In this document: one piece after another, positions 10,801 to 20,849 of the stretch
Layout: each line of letters starts with the position of its first letter
Position numbering within the stretch: the first letter of the stretch is position 1
NCBI GenBank assembly: GCA_021464245.1
Contig: JADCRB010000037.1
Span: 3,612,056-3,676,055 of the forward strand
Reading direction: 5' to 3'
DNA from: Carallia brachiata
Lineage: Eukaryota > Streptophyta > Magnoliopsida > Malpighiales > Rhizophoraceae
Length of the DNA stretch: 64,000 nt
Notes under the pieces: generated by a model
What the model saw: the letters and a program-made list of their open reading frames with translations, nothing else
Told to the model about the DNA's origin: nothing
Database searches by the model: none
Position numbers and translations under genes: made by a program

Positions 10801-13800
10801 ATTTTGTGCATATTCAGTGGTATATATCTGGTGAATTATGTGCTTATGAACTCAGCTGCAAATGTGTTCTATAGTACTGGCTTGGTTTTGCTAACTTTTC
10901 CCGACGCATTGTCCTTAGTGGAACAGGTAACTTTTCTTCAATAACTGAACCTGATTACTTTTTGGCTTGGAATATGCCATTCTGCTTGTACTTCACGAGC
11001 TCATTGTACTTGGGTTTTTGTCTAAATGAATAATTCAGGCTTTCAGGAGTCCCGCAGCACCCTTAACCTTCTTACTCATTCTGTATCTCACAAACCAAAT
11101 CACCTCATTAAGCTGGAGTCTTGGTGGGCAAGTGGTACTGCATGAGTTCCTCAGACTAGACATACCTAATTGGCTGCAACGTGCTACAATTAGAATCTTT
11201 GCCATTATTCCGGCCCTTTATTGTGTATGGACTGCAGGAGTTGAAGGAGTATACCAATTACTTATATTTACACAGGTTATGGTGGCTCTACTCCTTCCAT
11301 CTTCTGTGATCCCCCTTTTCCGGGTTGCTTCATCAAGACAAATAATGGGTGTCCACAAAATGTCTCAGCTTGTAGAGTTCTTAGCATTGATTACAATTAT
11401 GGGGATGGTAGGCTTAAAGATCATATTTTTGGTGGAAATGATATTTGGAGATAGTGATTGGGTTGGTAATTTGAGATGGAACATGGGTGGTAGTTCGTCT
11501 ATCCCTTTCCTTGTTCTTCTTATCACTGCCTGTTCATCTTTTTGTTTGATGCTCTGGCTAGCAGCCACCCCATTGAAATCAGCAACTTGCTTGGATGCTA
11601 AGGCTTGGAACTCAGATGTACAAAATGCTATGCCTGAGCCATCCATGCGCCAGGAGGATGTTTTTCTTGGTGAAACGAAATATACTGGGGAGGAACATGT
11701 TCAGAAGCAGGAGGAATTTTCAGTGACTGGGAAATCCGTTGAGAGTTACCCAGACTTAACTGTTGTAAATGCTGATCCTGATCTGCCTGAGACAATTATG
11801 GAGTCTGATCAGGAACCTCATCTGACAACTATTGAGGAAAATAGTTCTGATGGTACATTTCCCAGTAGCTCAGTATCCTATCAAGAAGACTCAGCATCCA
11901 CAACAGAGCCTGTTATTGTGTCAACTGCAGTCAAAGAGGTTGCTGATGGTGATTTGTGGATGCCAAGAAAATCAATATTGAATCAATTGATATAGTTGAA
12001 AAGACTCTGGATGTAGAGGGAGACTTACAGACTGAAAAGGAGGATGAGGTAGATGCCTCGGAGCCTGAAGAATCATCCAAAGTGGTCATTGGAAGTGCCT
12101 TTTCTTTGACATCTGATGGTCCAGGATCATTAAGGAGTCTCAGTGGAAAGAGTGATGAGGGTGGCAATGGTGCTGGAAGTCTTTCAAGATTAGCTTTGGG
12201 GCGTGCTGCAAGACGCCAATTCGCTGCTACTCTGGATGAATTTTGGGGCCAGCTTTATGATTTCTATGGACAAGCAACTCCGGATGCAAAGGCCAAAAAG
12301 TGGGATGTGATGCTGGGTGATTCAAAGCTTGCTTCTTTCTCGCTTAAAGTGCACCCTACTGGAAAAGAATCTAGTGGTTATTTTGCATCAGTGGGAAGTA
12401 GATTATCAGATTCCATGGTCAATTCTGGCTTATGGGACTCTCCCAGGCGGCCAAGGGTGCAAAACAGTACTGATGCCTCCTATGGATTTCAGAGGGGATC
12501 ATCCTCTTTGTGGTCTAGTAACCTGCAATTGCTTGATGCATATGGGCAAGGTTCCAGCCACAATGTTGTGGACTCCACTGAGAGGCGTTATTCTAGCATG
12601 CGAACTCCGCATCTTCCAATGGCTGGGATAATCAGCCAGCTACAGTCCATGGTTATCAGATTGCATCCATTGTTAATCGAATCGCTAAGGACTTGAATTC
12701 CAATAACTAAGTGGTCATTTGGAGCCACCAGCACCAATATCACCCTCCTTAGGCACTAGAAAGTATGAGGATCCATATGTGTGCGCTTTGAACCAAAAAT
12801 TGCAAAATGGATTAAACTCCCCAAAACCCCCAGGGTTTCAGAATATTACAGCATCTAGAAATAGCCTGCTAAACCCTCAAGGTCCATATTATGATAGTTG
12901 CACTTCTGGATACATTGATAATGAAAGTGTGTCAGCTAACACAAAGAAGTACCATAGCTTGCCTGACATTTCGGAACTTCATGGTCCACATAGGGATCTA
13001 TATACGTCTGTCAAGAGTACACCATGGGACACTCCTGTGGGCTTTGGATCATCAGCCGGTAGAGTGAGTTATGATCGATCCTTGTATTCAAATATTGCAT
13101 CCGGAGCAGGAGTTCCTTCTGTTTTGGATGACTTATCAAGGGGTTATGGAGATGCTTTGTCTTATAACGTGACCGGAGAAAATAGATCCATCTGGGCCAA
13201 ACAGCCTTTTGAGCAGTTTGGTGTAGCTGACAACAGTCATGCAGGTGGGAGTGGAGTAGATAGTAGGTCAAATTCAAATAGTCGAGAAGGTATTTCGCTT
13301 GCGGATTTGGAGACACAACTTCTTCGGTCTTTTAGACACTGTATTGTGAAGCTTTTGAAATTAGAAGGATCTGATTGGTTGTTTAGGCAAAACGATGGTG
13401 CTGATGAGGATCTAATTGATCGCGTGGCTGGAAGGGAAAAGTTTTTATATGAAGCAGAAATGAGAGATTTGAACCTCATGACTGCATTGAAGAATGATGA
13501 GGCCGGTATTACAAATATACTAGTTTCCTCAGTTCCCCATTGTGGAGAAGAATGTGTCTGGAAAGCGGATTTGATAGTAAGCTTTGGTGTCTGGTGTATT
13601 CACCGGATAATTGATTTGTCGCTCATGGAAAGCCGACCAGAATTGTGGGGCAAATACACTTATGTTCTAAATCGCCTTCAGGTATATTTCTTCAGCTCTC
13701 ATGAGGTTTTCAGCTGCACGTAGTAACTGGTCTTCTATAAGGTATTTTGGTGTTGACAGACCCTATGAAAGATCCCACTCTGATCATGTAGTTTGACGTT

Positions 13801-14353
13801 TTTATTGCTTTTTGACCATGCAAAAGAACATTCATATTCCTTGGCATGATTCGTCCTAGACCACGGCTTTGTTATCGGGTAACCTACATGTGTTAAATAT
13901 ATTAGTTGGTAATGTGCCCAACTGAGAATGCAGAGTTGTTTTCATGTTTTAGTGTTACCTTGATCCTCAAGAGGGGGCTCTTTTTGTTGTTCTTTGATTC
14001 TAAACAAGATTTCTGATTAATAGGGGATCATTGAGCTGGCATTTTCAAAGCCACGTAGTCCAATGCCCCCATGCTTCTGCCTCCAAGTTTCCGCATCACA
14101 ACAGAATAGATCAACCCCACCTGCTTCGAACGGGTCGTTACCCCCGACCGTGAAACCAGGCAGAGGGAAGTGCACAACTGCGGCGATGCTTCTGGATTTA
14201 ATCAAGGACGTTGAGATGGCTATATCATGCCGTAAGGGTCGATCTGGAACTGCTGCCGGCGACGTAGCATTCCCGAAAGGAAAAGAGAATCTGGCTTCTG
14301 TTCTTAAACGCTATAAGCGCAGACTATCTAACAAGCCGGTTGGGAGTAAATGA
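7886..14353 (+). CDS. EIN2: EIN2, ethylene signalling regulator (three frameshifts)
   Basis: EIN2 is the ER-membrane regulator downstream of the ethylene receptors and CTR1. Its cleaved C-terminal part enters the nucleus and stabilises EIN3/EIL. Coding exons read as 7886-8134, 8268-8354, 8495-8605, 8688-8900, 10741-10926, 11039-13681 and 14024-14353, all GT-AG and phase-consistent. The Nramp-like domain covers about residues 1-463, with DPGKW in the first membrane segment and MPHNFYLHS in the sixth. The hydrophilic C-terminal part follows, with the conserved SLSG site region, the [10 protein letters not shown] block and the basic [12 protein letters not shown] nuclear signal near the end. The start at 7886 matches the family N terminus. 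Three single-base losses (11953-11995, 12597-12696, about 12707) disrupt the frame. Literal translation stops at 11995 after 600 residues. Ignoring the shifts, the length is about 1273 residues, normal for EIN2. Intron 4 is long (1.84 kb). It may be a damaged allele, a decaying duplicate or an assembly error. Confidence 0.95.
11953..11995 (+). other. EIN2: EIN2 frameshift 1 (apparent loss of one G)
   Basis: The upstream EIN2 frame runs into a stop at 11993-11995, while the frame carrying the continuing EIN2 sequence is closed upstream by a TGA at 11950-11952. The switch must therefore fall within these 43 bases, which leaves no room for an intron. Homology places it at GATTTGTGGATG (11951-11962), where one G appears to be missing. 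Confidence 0.88.
12597..12696 (+). other. EIN2: EIN2 frameshift 2 (apparent loss of one C)
   Basis: The second EIN2 frame ends at a TGA at 12694-12696, and the third is closed upstream by a TAG at 12594-12596. Homology to the conserved [14 protein letters not shown] stretch starting near 12618 places the missing base close to ACTCCGCATCTT (12604-12615). Confidence 0.88.
12704..12710 (+). other. EIN2: EIN2 frameshift 3 (apparent loss of one C)
   Basis: The third frame ends at the TAA at 12708-12710. The original frame is closed by the TAA at 12704-12706 and reopens directly after it. The change is thus confined to AATAACTAAGTG around 12707. With this third loss the total is three bases, and the original frame resumes to the end of the exon. 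Confidence 0.88.
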
Positions 14354-15475
14354 GAAGCCGGAGTCCTGCGAGTCTCTGAACAGTTGCATCTCCACTGCGC
14401 GGTGCTGAACTCTTTCGCGTTGACGAGCAGCTTATCATCATCTTGATCAGGATGCTCAATCGTGGTCGCACTCTCTTGTAACAAAGCAATATATGTTGCA
14501 AATTGTGTATGTCCTGTATACATAGGATAATAATTACTGGATATGAAATCAGGTAGAAAGGAGGGCAAGTTGATCAACTGTAACTGTATCTGTAACTTGT
14601 CATCACTTGACATTTCATCATCTTGAAATGAGGTAAATGGCAAAAGGTTGGGAGACGGGTAATTTTCTGGGACGAAAGTTGAACGTAGTAACCTGATGGA
14701 CTCCTAGTTTCTACTCCTTTACTAGTCAAACTCTTTTTTTTCGACTGAACTTTACTAGTCAAACTTAGAGTTAAAAACGTGCGCTTTTGCAACAGGACCT
14801 CAGACAGATGTGGAACAGTGAAATTTGATGTGAAACAAAGAATAAGCGTGGGTCCCATGTGGGCCCATCTTCCTTATTTTGGGGGGTTGTGTTTGATATT
14901 AATTTTAGGGGAAAAAGTAGCACGTAAAAAATTACAATAAGCAGTAAATTTTTTTTTTTAGAATTAAAATTTATGATAATATTGAGTATATTTTAAGTAA
15001 TATTAAATATATTTAAAATTTAATTTTTAAAAATAATTTTTATTAAAAATTAAATTTATATATTTTAAATAATATTATATATATTTAAATTTTAATTTTA
15101 AAAAATAAACTTTTATTAAAAATTAAATTCATTCTTGTGACTAATATTTTTTATATCTTCTCAGTCAAGTTTTAATTGTAACTACTCCAAGCCTAGAAAC
15201 CGAAGGTGAGTTCCCATTTTAATTGAAAATAGCCATGTAAATCAATTGAGAAATGCTTGTTGGGTAGACGTAGACATGCAATGTCATGCAATGACCTGAA
15301 TTAGTATTATTGAATTATGAAAGATGTATTTAATTTAAAAAATAAAAATTAAATAAATTATTAAATATTATTTAATTAATTATATATTTTTTACGTCTTA
15401 TTAAAAGTATCCACGTACTCTTATTCTTTTGAATACACTTACCATTTGTCATTCACTTGTACGCATGGTGATTAA

Positions 15476-15860
15476 TGCTGTGTTTGGATTGTGAGCTTTT
15501 GATGAGAAAAAAATGATGAAAAAGAAAGTGATTTAAAAATAAAGTTGTGAAAAATGATAAAAAAGTAAAATTTTGTATTTAGATTGTCTAAAAAATAATA
15601 AAAAGAAAGCATATAATTAAAAATACCAAAATATCCTTAAATATAATTATTTGATGAGTTGAAAAGTATAGAGTTAGGGTTATTTTAATAATTTTAATAT
15701 CATATGTTTTGAAATTTTTTTTACTTTTATTTTGACACTTGACAGTGTTATGATGAAACTTTTTAATTGGTTTTTCAACGTGCAGCCAAACACCAAAAAA
15801 TATATTGGAAACTGTAATTTTCATTCCCACCCAATTCCAATGCTGTTACCCAACACAGCA
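15476..15860. mobile_element. Tourist-like MITE with TAA target duplication
   Basis: A 385-base non-coding element is bounded by inverted termini, TGCTGTGTTTGG at the left and CCCAACACAGCA at the right. It is flanked on both sides by TAA (15473-15475 and 15861-15863). Three-base TWA duplications with G/TGTTTGG-type termini are the hallmark of PIF/Harbinger (Tourist) MITEs. The left half is purine-rich and the right half pyrimidine-rich, as in the related copies at 25910 and 51138. Confidence 0.72.
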
Positions 15861-15995
15861 TAAATGTTTATTTGACGGAGTCTTTTTGTAAGCTTAAGCC
15901 TGCAGAGTGCAGACTCTCTGTTCGCACGAAACAAAATTTGAGTTTCATACGGAGCTGAATTTTTGCGTTCTATAAAGAATTATTGAGCTTAGTTT

Positions 15996-16013
15996 TTTTT
16001 TTTTTTGAAAAAC
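15996..16013 (-). mobile_element. Minimal poly(A)-type retroinsertion
   Basis: A 17-base perfect direct repeat, ATTATTGAGCTTAGTTT, occurs at 15979-15995 and 16014-16030. Between the copies lies only poly(T) followed by GAAAAAC. On the minus strand this reads as a few bases plus a poly(A) tail inside a target-site duplication, which is what an extremely 5'-truncated LINE or other poly(A) retroposon leaves. Confidence 0.55.
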
Positions 16014-16737
16014 ATTATTGAGCTTAGTTTATTATTATTTTTTTTTTCTCAATTAACGACATTGACCGGAACGGCTAGGCAGCAACATTGCCATTGTTGT
16101 TGGGCTCGAATACTATATTAGTATGTTCGTTTCCATATGCATATACAAATTAATAAATAATTCTTACCGGAAAAAAAAAAACAGAGAAATTACTGACTCC
16201 TACAGATGCAAGTCAAGACACAATTGCTCGGTTCTCGTTGCTTGTTCAGTTTCATGTTTAACGGAAAGATTTATTCAAAAGATGACTCGAGGAAAAATAA
16301 GATTTTTAGCAAAGAAAGACCACTTCTTTGTACTTTTTTTTTTTAATTTTTGGATAGCATGACCATTTCGGTAGAAATGACAGTATTTCTACAAGTTAAC
16401 TATGGATGATTTAATTGGTCGGGTATATCTCTTTCTCTCTCTTTTTTCAAATTTATTTTGGGATTTTTTTTTTTTTTTGTAGCAGGAAGATTATGGGGAA
16501 AAAAAAAATTGGATACTCATCAAAGTTTCCCAAATACTCAAACTACTGTGTATTCTGGGTTTCAACAACCAGAATTCATTCGGAAATTCGGGTCATGGAA
16601 CAAAGTTTTGCACAATTATATATCAGAAACCAAAGATATAGACAATCATGTCATATTATAACCACATGAAAGAAATCGGAAACAAGTTTGAACAGCAACG
16701 ACACGGGGAAAAAAAAAATAAACACACACACACTTGT

Positions 16738-18551
16738 TTAACAGATTGGAAGAGGAGCGCCATTCCATTCACTGAGACAATCCAGCATTGGATCAATGAA
16801 CCTTCCCTGGCACATAGCAGTGAACACCTTGTCAAACTCCTCGCCAGGGGACCTGACCTGTTCCCCGGTAAGCAATCCTGTGCCCAGATTTTCCCTCACA
16901 AACTTGTACAGCGGATAAGACCTGCATTCCTTGATCCTGTTGGCAATTGCCGGATTCCCACTCTCATACGCTGCTCTTGCAGCCTCGACTTCTTTCGGCA
17001 GAAGGGCCTTCAGTTCTTCCTCGAAAGCTCCAATCTTTTGGAAGATTGAACTGTTGGCATTCTTCTCATTGTCACCGTTTGCCAATGCGTGGTCTACGAG
17101 AACTTGTCTAAGTTTCTGCATCAATGGATAGGTGGAGCTGCAGGGATCATCGACGTAGGTGAACACATGTTCGCGATCAACCACCTTCAGTAAGTCCTTC
17201 TCGCAGAATCTTGATGGGTGAAGTTCTCCATTGAGACCAGTTGTTAAGACCCTCTTGGCTACTTGGCTGACAGTGTTCTTGACCGTGTGCTTCAGGTTCT
17301 CCTCCAAATGCCTCAAGTCAATAGCTTGGCAAATTGCTACTAAGAAAGTAGAAGACATGAGTTTCAAGATATCGACGGCTTCTTCTGTCTTTCTTGAAGA
17401 AATTAGTCCCAAGGAGTTCACGTCTTGGTTATGCTGCTCTGCGCTTTGCACGTGGGTGGTGACTGGATTTGCAAGATACTGGAGCTCAGAACAGTAAGAA
17501 GCCATTGCTATTTCAGCTCCCTTGAAGCCATAATCCAGGCTTGGATTTCTGCCACCGGTAAGATTTGATGGCAATCCATTGTTGTAGAAGTCATTTACAA
17601 GCTCACTAAATTGAGCAAACATGAGCTTTCCTATTGCTGCAATAGCCAGACGTGCGTTGTCCATTGAGACTCCAATCGGGGTACCCTGGAAGTTGCCACC
17701 ATGTAAGGCCTTATTCCTTGAAACATCGATCAATGGATTGTCATTCACTGAGTTAATCTCCCTTTCAATTGACTTGGTCGAGAATCGGATAATTTCAATC
17801 TGAGGGCCTAACCATTGCGGAGAAGTCCTCAGAGCATATCTATCCTGCTTTGGTTTCTGCAACGGATCCATTTCATGTAGCTTCTTAGCTTCTTTCATGT
17901 AAGAGCTGCCATCTAAAATGTGCTCCATTATGGCTGCAGCCTCAATTTGGCCAGGATGGTGCTTCAATTTATGGGTCAAATGGTCTGTGAATTCAGGTTT
18001 TCCACTCATAACTTCTGCGAAAATTGCCGATAAGATCTCTGCTAAGACACCAAGGATGTTCGCCTCAAAAAGAACCATCGAAGCCAAACCAGAACCAACA
18101 GCAGTGCCATTTACAAGGGCAAGGCCTTCTTTAGGCTGCAACTCAAAGAACCCAGATTCAATACCAGCCAGGCGAAAAGCTTCCCTGGCATCAAGAGATT
18201 GACCATTTGGACCAATGGCCTTGGAATTAGGCCGGCCGGTCAACAATCCAGCGATGTAGGATAGCGGGACTAAATCGCCTGAGGCCGTGATGGTGCCACG
18301 CAATGGCAAGCATGGAGTAATGTTGTGATTGAGCAGTTTGGTGATAGCTTCCAGGATCTCAAACCTGATGCCTGAGTAACCTTGGAGCAGGGTATTGATC
18401 CTCACTAACATGGCTGCCCTCGTTGCTGTGTGAGGCAGTGTGTGGCATGACTCAGTTCCATGGCCAAAGATCCCAGCATTCAAAAATCTATTGAACAAAG
18501 TACCAAATATAACAAATTAGTGACCATTTAAATTGATATTAGGCACAACCT

Positions 18552-18585
<34 letters not shown>

Positions 18586-19936
18586 TATTAGGCACTGACA
18601 CAATATTTATTAACAGTATGCATAAATCAGAGTATGGGCCCGATGTTATTTCTTCTTTACATGAATACGCATTAATGTACCATGTATTAGTATTACATTA
18701 GATGTAACCATTTCTGTGCACAGTAATTCAGTGTAATTCTCCCGGATAAGATAAGTGAAGTGGGACAATCACCTTTCCCAATTTTTTCAACTCAATGTAA
18801 CATGTATTAATTAAAATAATTCATATGAATTGTCAAACTAAGTGCATTATTTTTTTTATTTTTATTTATGGTCATTAACAGAAGATTGCGGTGAAATCAA
18901 TTTTTGTTTTGTCGAACCATAATCTGTCAAATCGAAGGCCCAATATATACATGAAGACGATGAGGGCCGCACGGTTTTAGAGCAAGATTTCTGCTCTCGC
19001 CTTTTCTTTGTCAGTAAAGTTTGGTGGGAACCTTTTATCTTTTCCAGGGTTCACAACTCGCAATTACTTCTTAAGAAAAATAATAATAATAATAATAAAA
19101 TAATAATAATAACTTGTTTTTTACAAAGAAAAATAAAATGAAAAAAATTGACTACTTGCTACCTTTTCCAATTATAATTTTTAATTATTAATTATTATAT
19201 ATAAAGAGAACTAGAGTAGCAAAAAGTATAAATTGGTTATAATTGTATATATTTTTTTATTAAATTAGTTATTATATATTTTTATTTTTTAGAAGTTCCT
19301 TTCATTTTTATTAAGAGTAGTTTGCCCATGCGGCGATAACTCACATATGACTCGGCCGAGTCCACCCGATCGGACTCAGCAATATATACGTTAGGTGAAA
19401 TATTTTCACCGAGCAAACTGGACCGATTGAGCACTGAGTCAACTCGTGCGAGTTGTCAAACGCAGGCTTCCTCAAAGAAGACGAGAAAATGAGAATCATT
19501 AAATTAAAGCTAAAAATTACCTGATGAGCTCCCGCTGTAGAGCAGCGCCTTGTTTGGTTCTTCTGTGAGAAGTAGCCCCAAAACCAGTGGTGACGCCATA
19601 GCTGTCGGTCCCCTTGGCCATGCCATCCATGACCCAATCACTGCTGGCCTTGACGCCGGCCCTGGCCGACTCTGCCAGCTCCACCCTCACCCCGCCATCG
19701 TGCCCGGCGATGGCTGCCACTTGGGCAATGGTCAAGGTCTCGCCACCGAGCTTGACCAGCGGCTTCCTGTACTCCGCCACCATCCGCTTCACTTCATCCA
19801 AATGGCTGCCTTTCAAGGACTCGGCGGCCGAACCCCAGTTAAGCGGATCGTCGTGACGAGGAGGAGGAGGAGGAGTGCTCGTGCACAAGCCCTCAAAAGT
19901 ACCGTTCTGGTGGCCATTCTGCGTTATCTTTTCCAT
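16738..19936 (-). CDS. PAL: Phenylalanine ammonia-lyase
   Basis: PAL deaminates L-phenylalanine to trans-cinnamate and ammonia, the entry step of phenylpropanoid metabolism (lignin, flavonoids, salicylate). It is a cytosolic homotetramer. Two exons read 19936-19521 and 18487-16738 on the minus strand and encode 721 residues, the usual length. The single intron splits the Arg-139 codon (AG|A), the conserved position in plant PAL genes. The MIO prosthetic group forms from Ala207-Ser208-Gly209 in [12 protein letters not shown]. The catalytic Tyr is Tyr113 (SYGVTTGFG). Phe140 in RFLNAG is the residue that marks PAL specificity, being His in grass enzymes that also use tyrosine. I chose the ATG at 19936 because the frame extends upstream only through a non-ATG codon. 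The frame is intact. The protein opens with a proline run (residues 22-26) and ends LPIC, as many eudicot PALs do. Confidence 0.98.
18547..18583 (-). mobile_element. Poly(A) insertion in the PAL intron, with target duplication
   Basis: The 12-base repeat GATATTAGGCAC flanks this segment exactly (18535-18546 and 18584-18595). The insert is only AACCTC followed by about 31 A residues. Since the tail is poly(A) on the plus strand, the element is oriented opposite to PAL (the strand given here is that of the host gene). The long uninterrupted tail suggests a recent insertion. Confidence 0.65.
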
Positions 19937-20026
19937 GGTCTCTCGTACAGACAAAAGACAGGACCCCCCCAAACAAAACAACGTAATTATTAAAGAAGCT
20001 AATTAATTCAGACCAGTTACGAGATA

Positions 20027-20050
20027 TGAGGGAGAGAGAGAGAGAGAGAC
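20027..20050 (-). repeat. (GA)n tract in the PAL leader
   Basis: A run of GA repeats lies between the probable transcription start (about 20110) and the ATG, so the PAL mRNA leader would carry a (CU)n tract. Confidence 0.75.
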
Positions 20051-20137
20051 ACTCAGAGACTCGGAGACTAATCAAGAGGAAATCTTCAGAGATTAACAAT
20101 AGGGATTTCCTGAGAAGTAACGAACGAAAGTAATGGG

Positions 20138-20145
20138 CTTATATA
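20138..20145 (-). promoter_or_regulatory. PAL TATA box
   Basis: On the minus strand this reads TATATAAG, about 200 bases before the PAL start codon. It implies a transcription start near 20110 and a leader of about 175 bases. Confidence 0.75.
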
Positions 20146-20261
20146 GATGGTGCTGTGCCTTGGGGGGAAGGTGGGGAGGGCTTCGTGCTCGTGGCCTTCC
20201 CTTGAATTTTCTTCTTCTTTCGCTTTTTTTAATTATATAATTTGTGCGTATATTAGTTGTT

Positions 20262-20268
20262 GGTAGGT
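20262..20268 (-). promoter_or_regulatory. AC-I element (ACCTACC), PAL promoter
   Basis: This is an exact ACCTACC on the PAL sense strand, about 120 bases upstream of the TATA box. AC-I elements are bound by R2R3-MYB factors that control phenylpropanoid and lignin genes. Confidence 0.7.
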
Positions 20269-20511
20269 AAAACGAGCAATATTAAAAAAAAAGAAATTAC
20301 ATTAGAGTTTACATAACACATTTCAAATTATTTTAGAATATTATAGGTAGTTAAATAATTAAATTTAAAAATAAAAAAATTAATTAATTATTATTTATTA
20401 TTAAATGAGATTATATTGTAATTTTAATAGTACAATGTCATCCTCATATTTAGTTGATAATGAAATCGACTTTGGATCCAAGCCAAATAACAAAAAAAAA
20501 ATATGGCTGTT

Positions 20512-20518
20512 GGTAGGT
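20512..20518 (-). promoter_or_regulatory. Second AC-I element (ACCTACC), PAL promoter
   Basis: A second exact ACCTACC lies on the PAL sense strand, about 370 bases upstream of the TATA box. The flanks (TTGGTAGGT on the plus strand) match those of the copy at 20262. Confidence 0.6.
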
Positions 20519-20550
20519 GAGCATAAGGATGGAGGAGGGCAGGCGAGGTG

Positions 20551-20557
20551 GGTTGGT
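20551..20557 (-). promoter_or_regulatory. AC-II element (ACCAACC), PAL promoter
   Basis: An exact ACCAACC lies on the PAL sense strand 33 bases beyond the second AC-I element. AC-II is the companion MYB site found in many PAL and 4CL promoters. Confidence 0.6.
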
Positions 20558-20710
20558 TGAAAGATAATAATGGCCATTGATTTGGGATAATCTAATGGTG
20601 GAGATTCGGGAGCGCGGACTGTACACGGGGTCATTAGAGAACAGAAGGTTAAATTTGACTCGTTGTGGTGCGGTAGTATCGTCGTAGTAGTGGTGCATGA
20701 AGATTCTTGT

Positions 20711-20717
20711 GGTTGGT
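20711..20717 (-). promoter_or_regulatory. Second AC-II element (ACCAACC), PAL promoter
   Basis: An exact ACCAACC lies on the PAL sense strand about 570 bases upstream of the TATA box. It completes a set of two AC-I and two AC-II sites in about 460 bases. Confidence 0.5.
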
Positions 20718-20849
20718 GGGAGGCCGGTAGGAGGCGGGGGTCCGGAAATTTGTTGCAATTTGCAATGCAAATTGTTGCCAGTGCAGTGCCATTAGGCAAG
20801 CGACTTGGTCGGGTCATTCTCATTCACCATATATTTCGCTTAATTAAAT

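Larger units (their letters stand above)
14354..16737. other. Spacer between convergent EIN2 and PAL
   Basis: This spacer holds the 3' flanks of the two convergent genes. It contains AT-rich imperfect tandem repeats at about 14950-15130 (units of roughly 65-70 bases), a Tourist-like MITE at 15476-15860 and a poly(T) insertion at 15996-16013. A similar AT-rich repeat recurs near 34390-34480. I see no gene. Confidence 0.6.

Noticed and set aside
13682..14023. Frame continuing past the EIN2 exon 6 donor
   Set aside because: It stops soon after a good GTATAT donor, and the conserved EIN2 sequence resumes after the acceptor at 14022-14023, so this is an intron.
16648..18202. Open frames on the plus strand across the PAL gene
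   Set aside because: They are antisense shadows of the long PAL exon and carry no family features.
20401..20823. A 140-codon open frame on the minus strand upstream of PAL
   Set aside because: It lies in the PAL promoter, shows no domain, overlaps another frame of similar length and coincides with the AC elements. It looks like chance openness in non-coding DNA.
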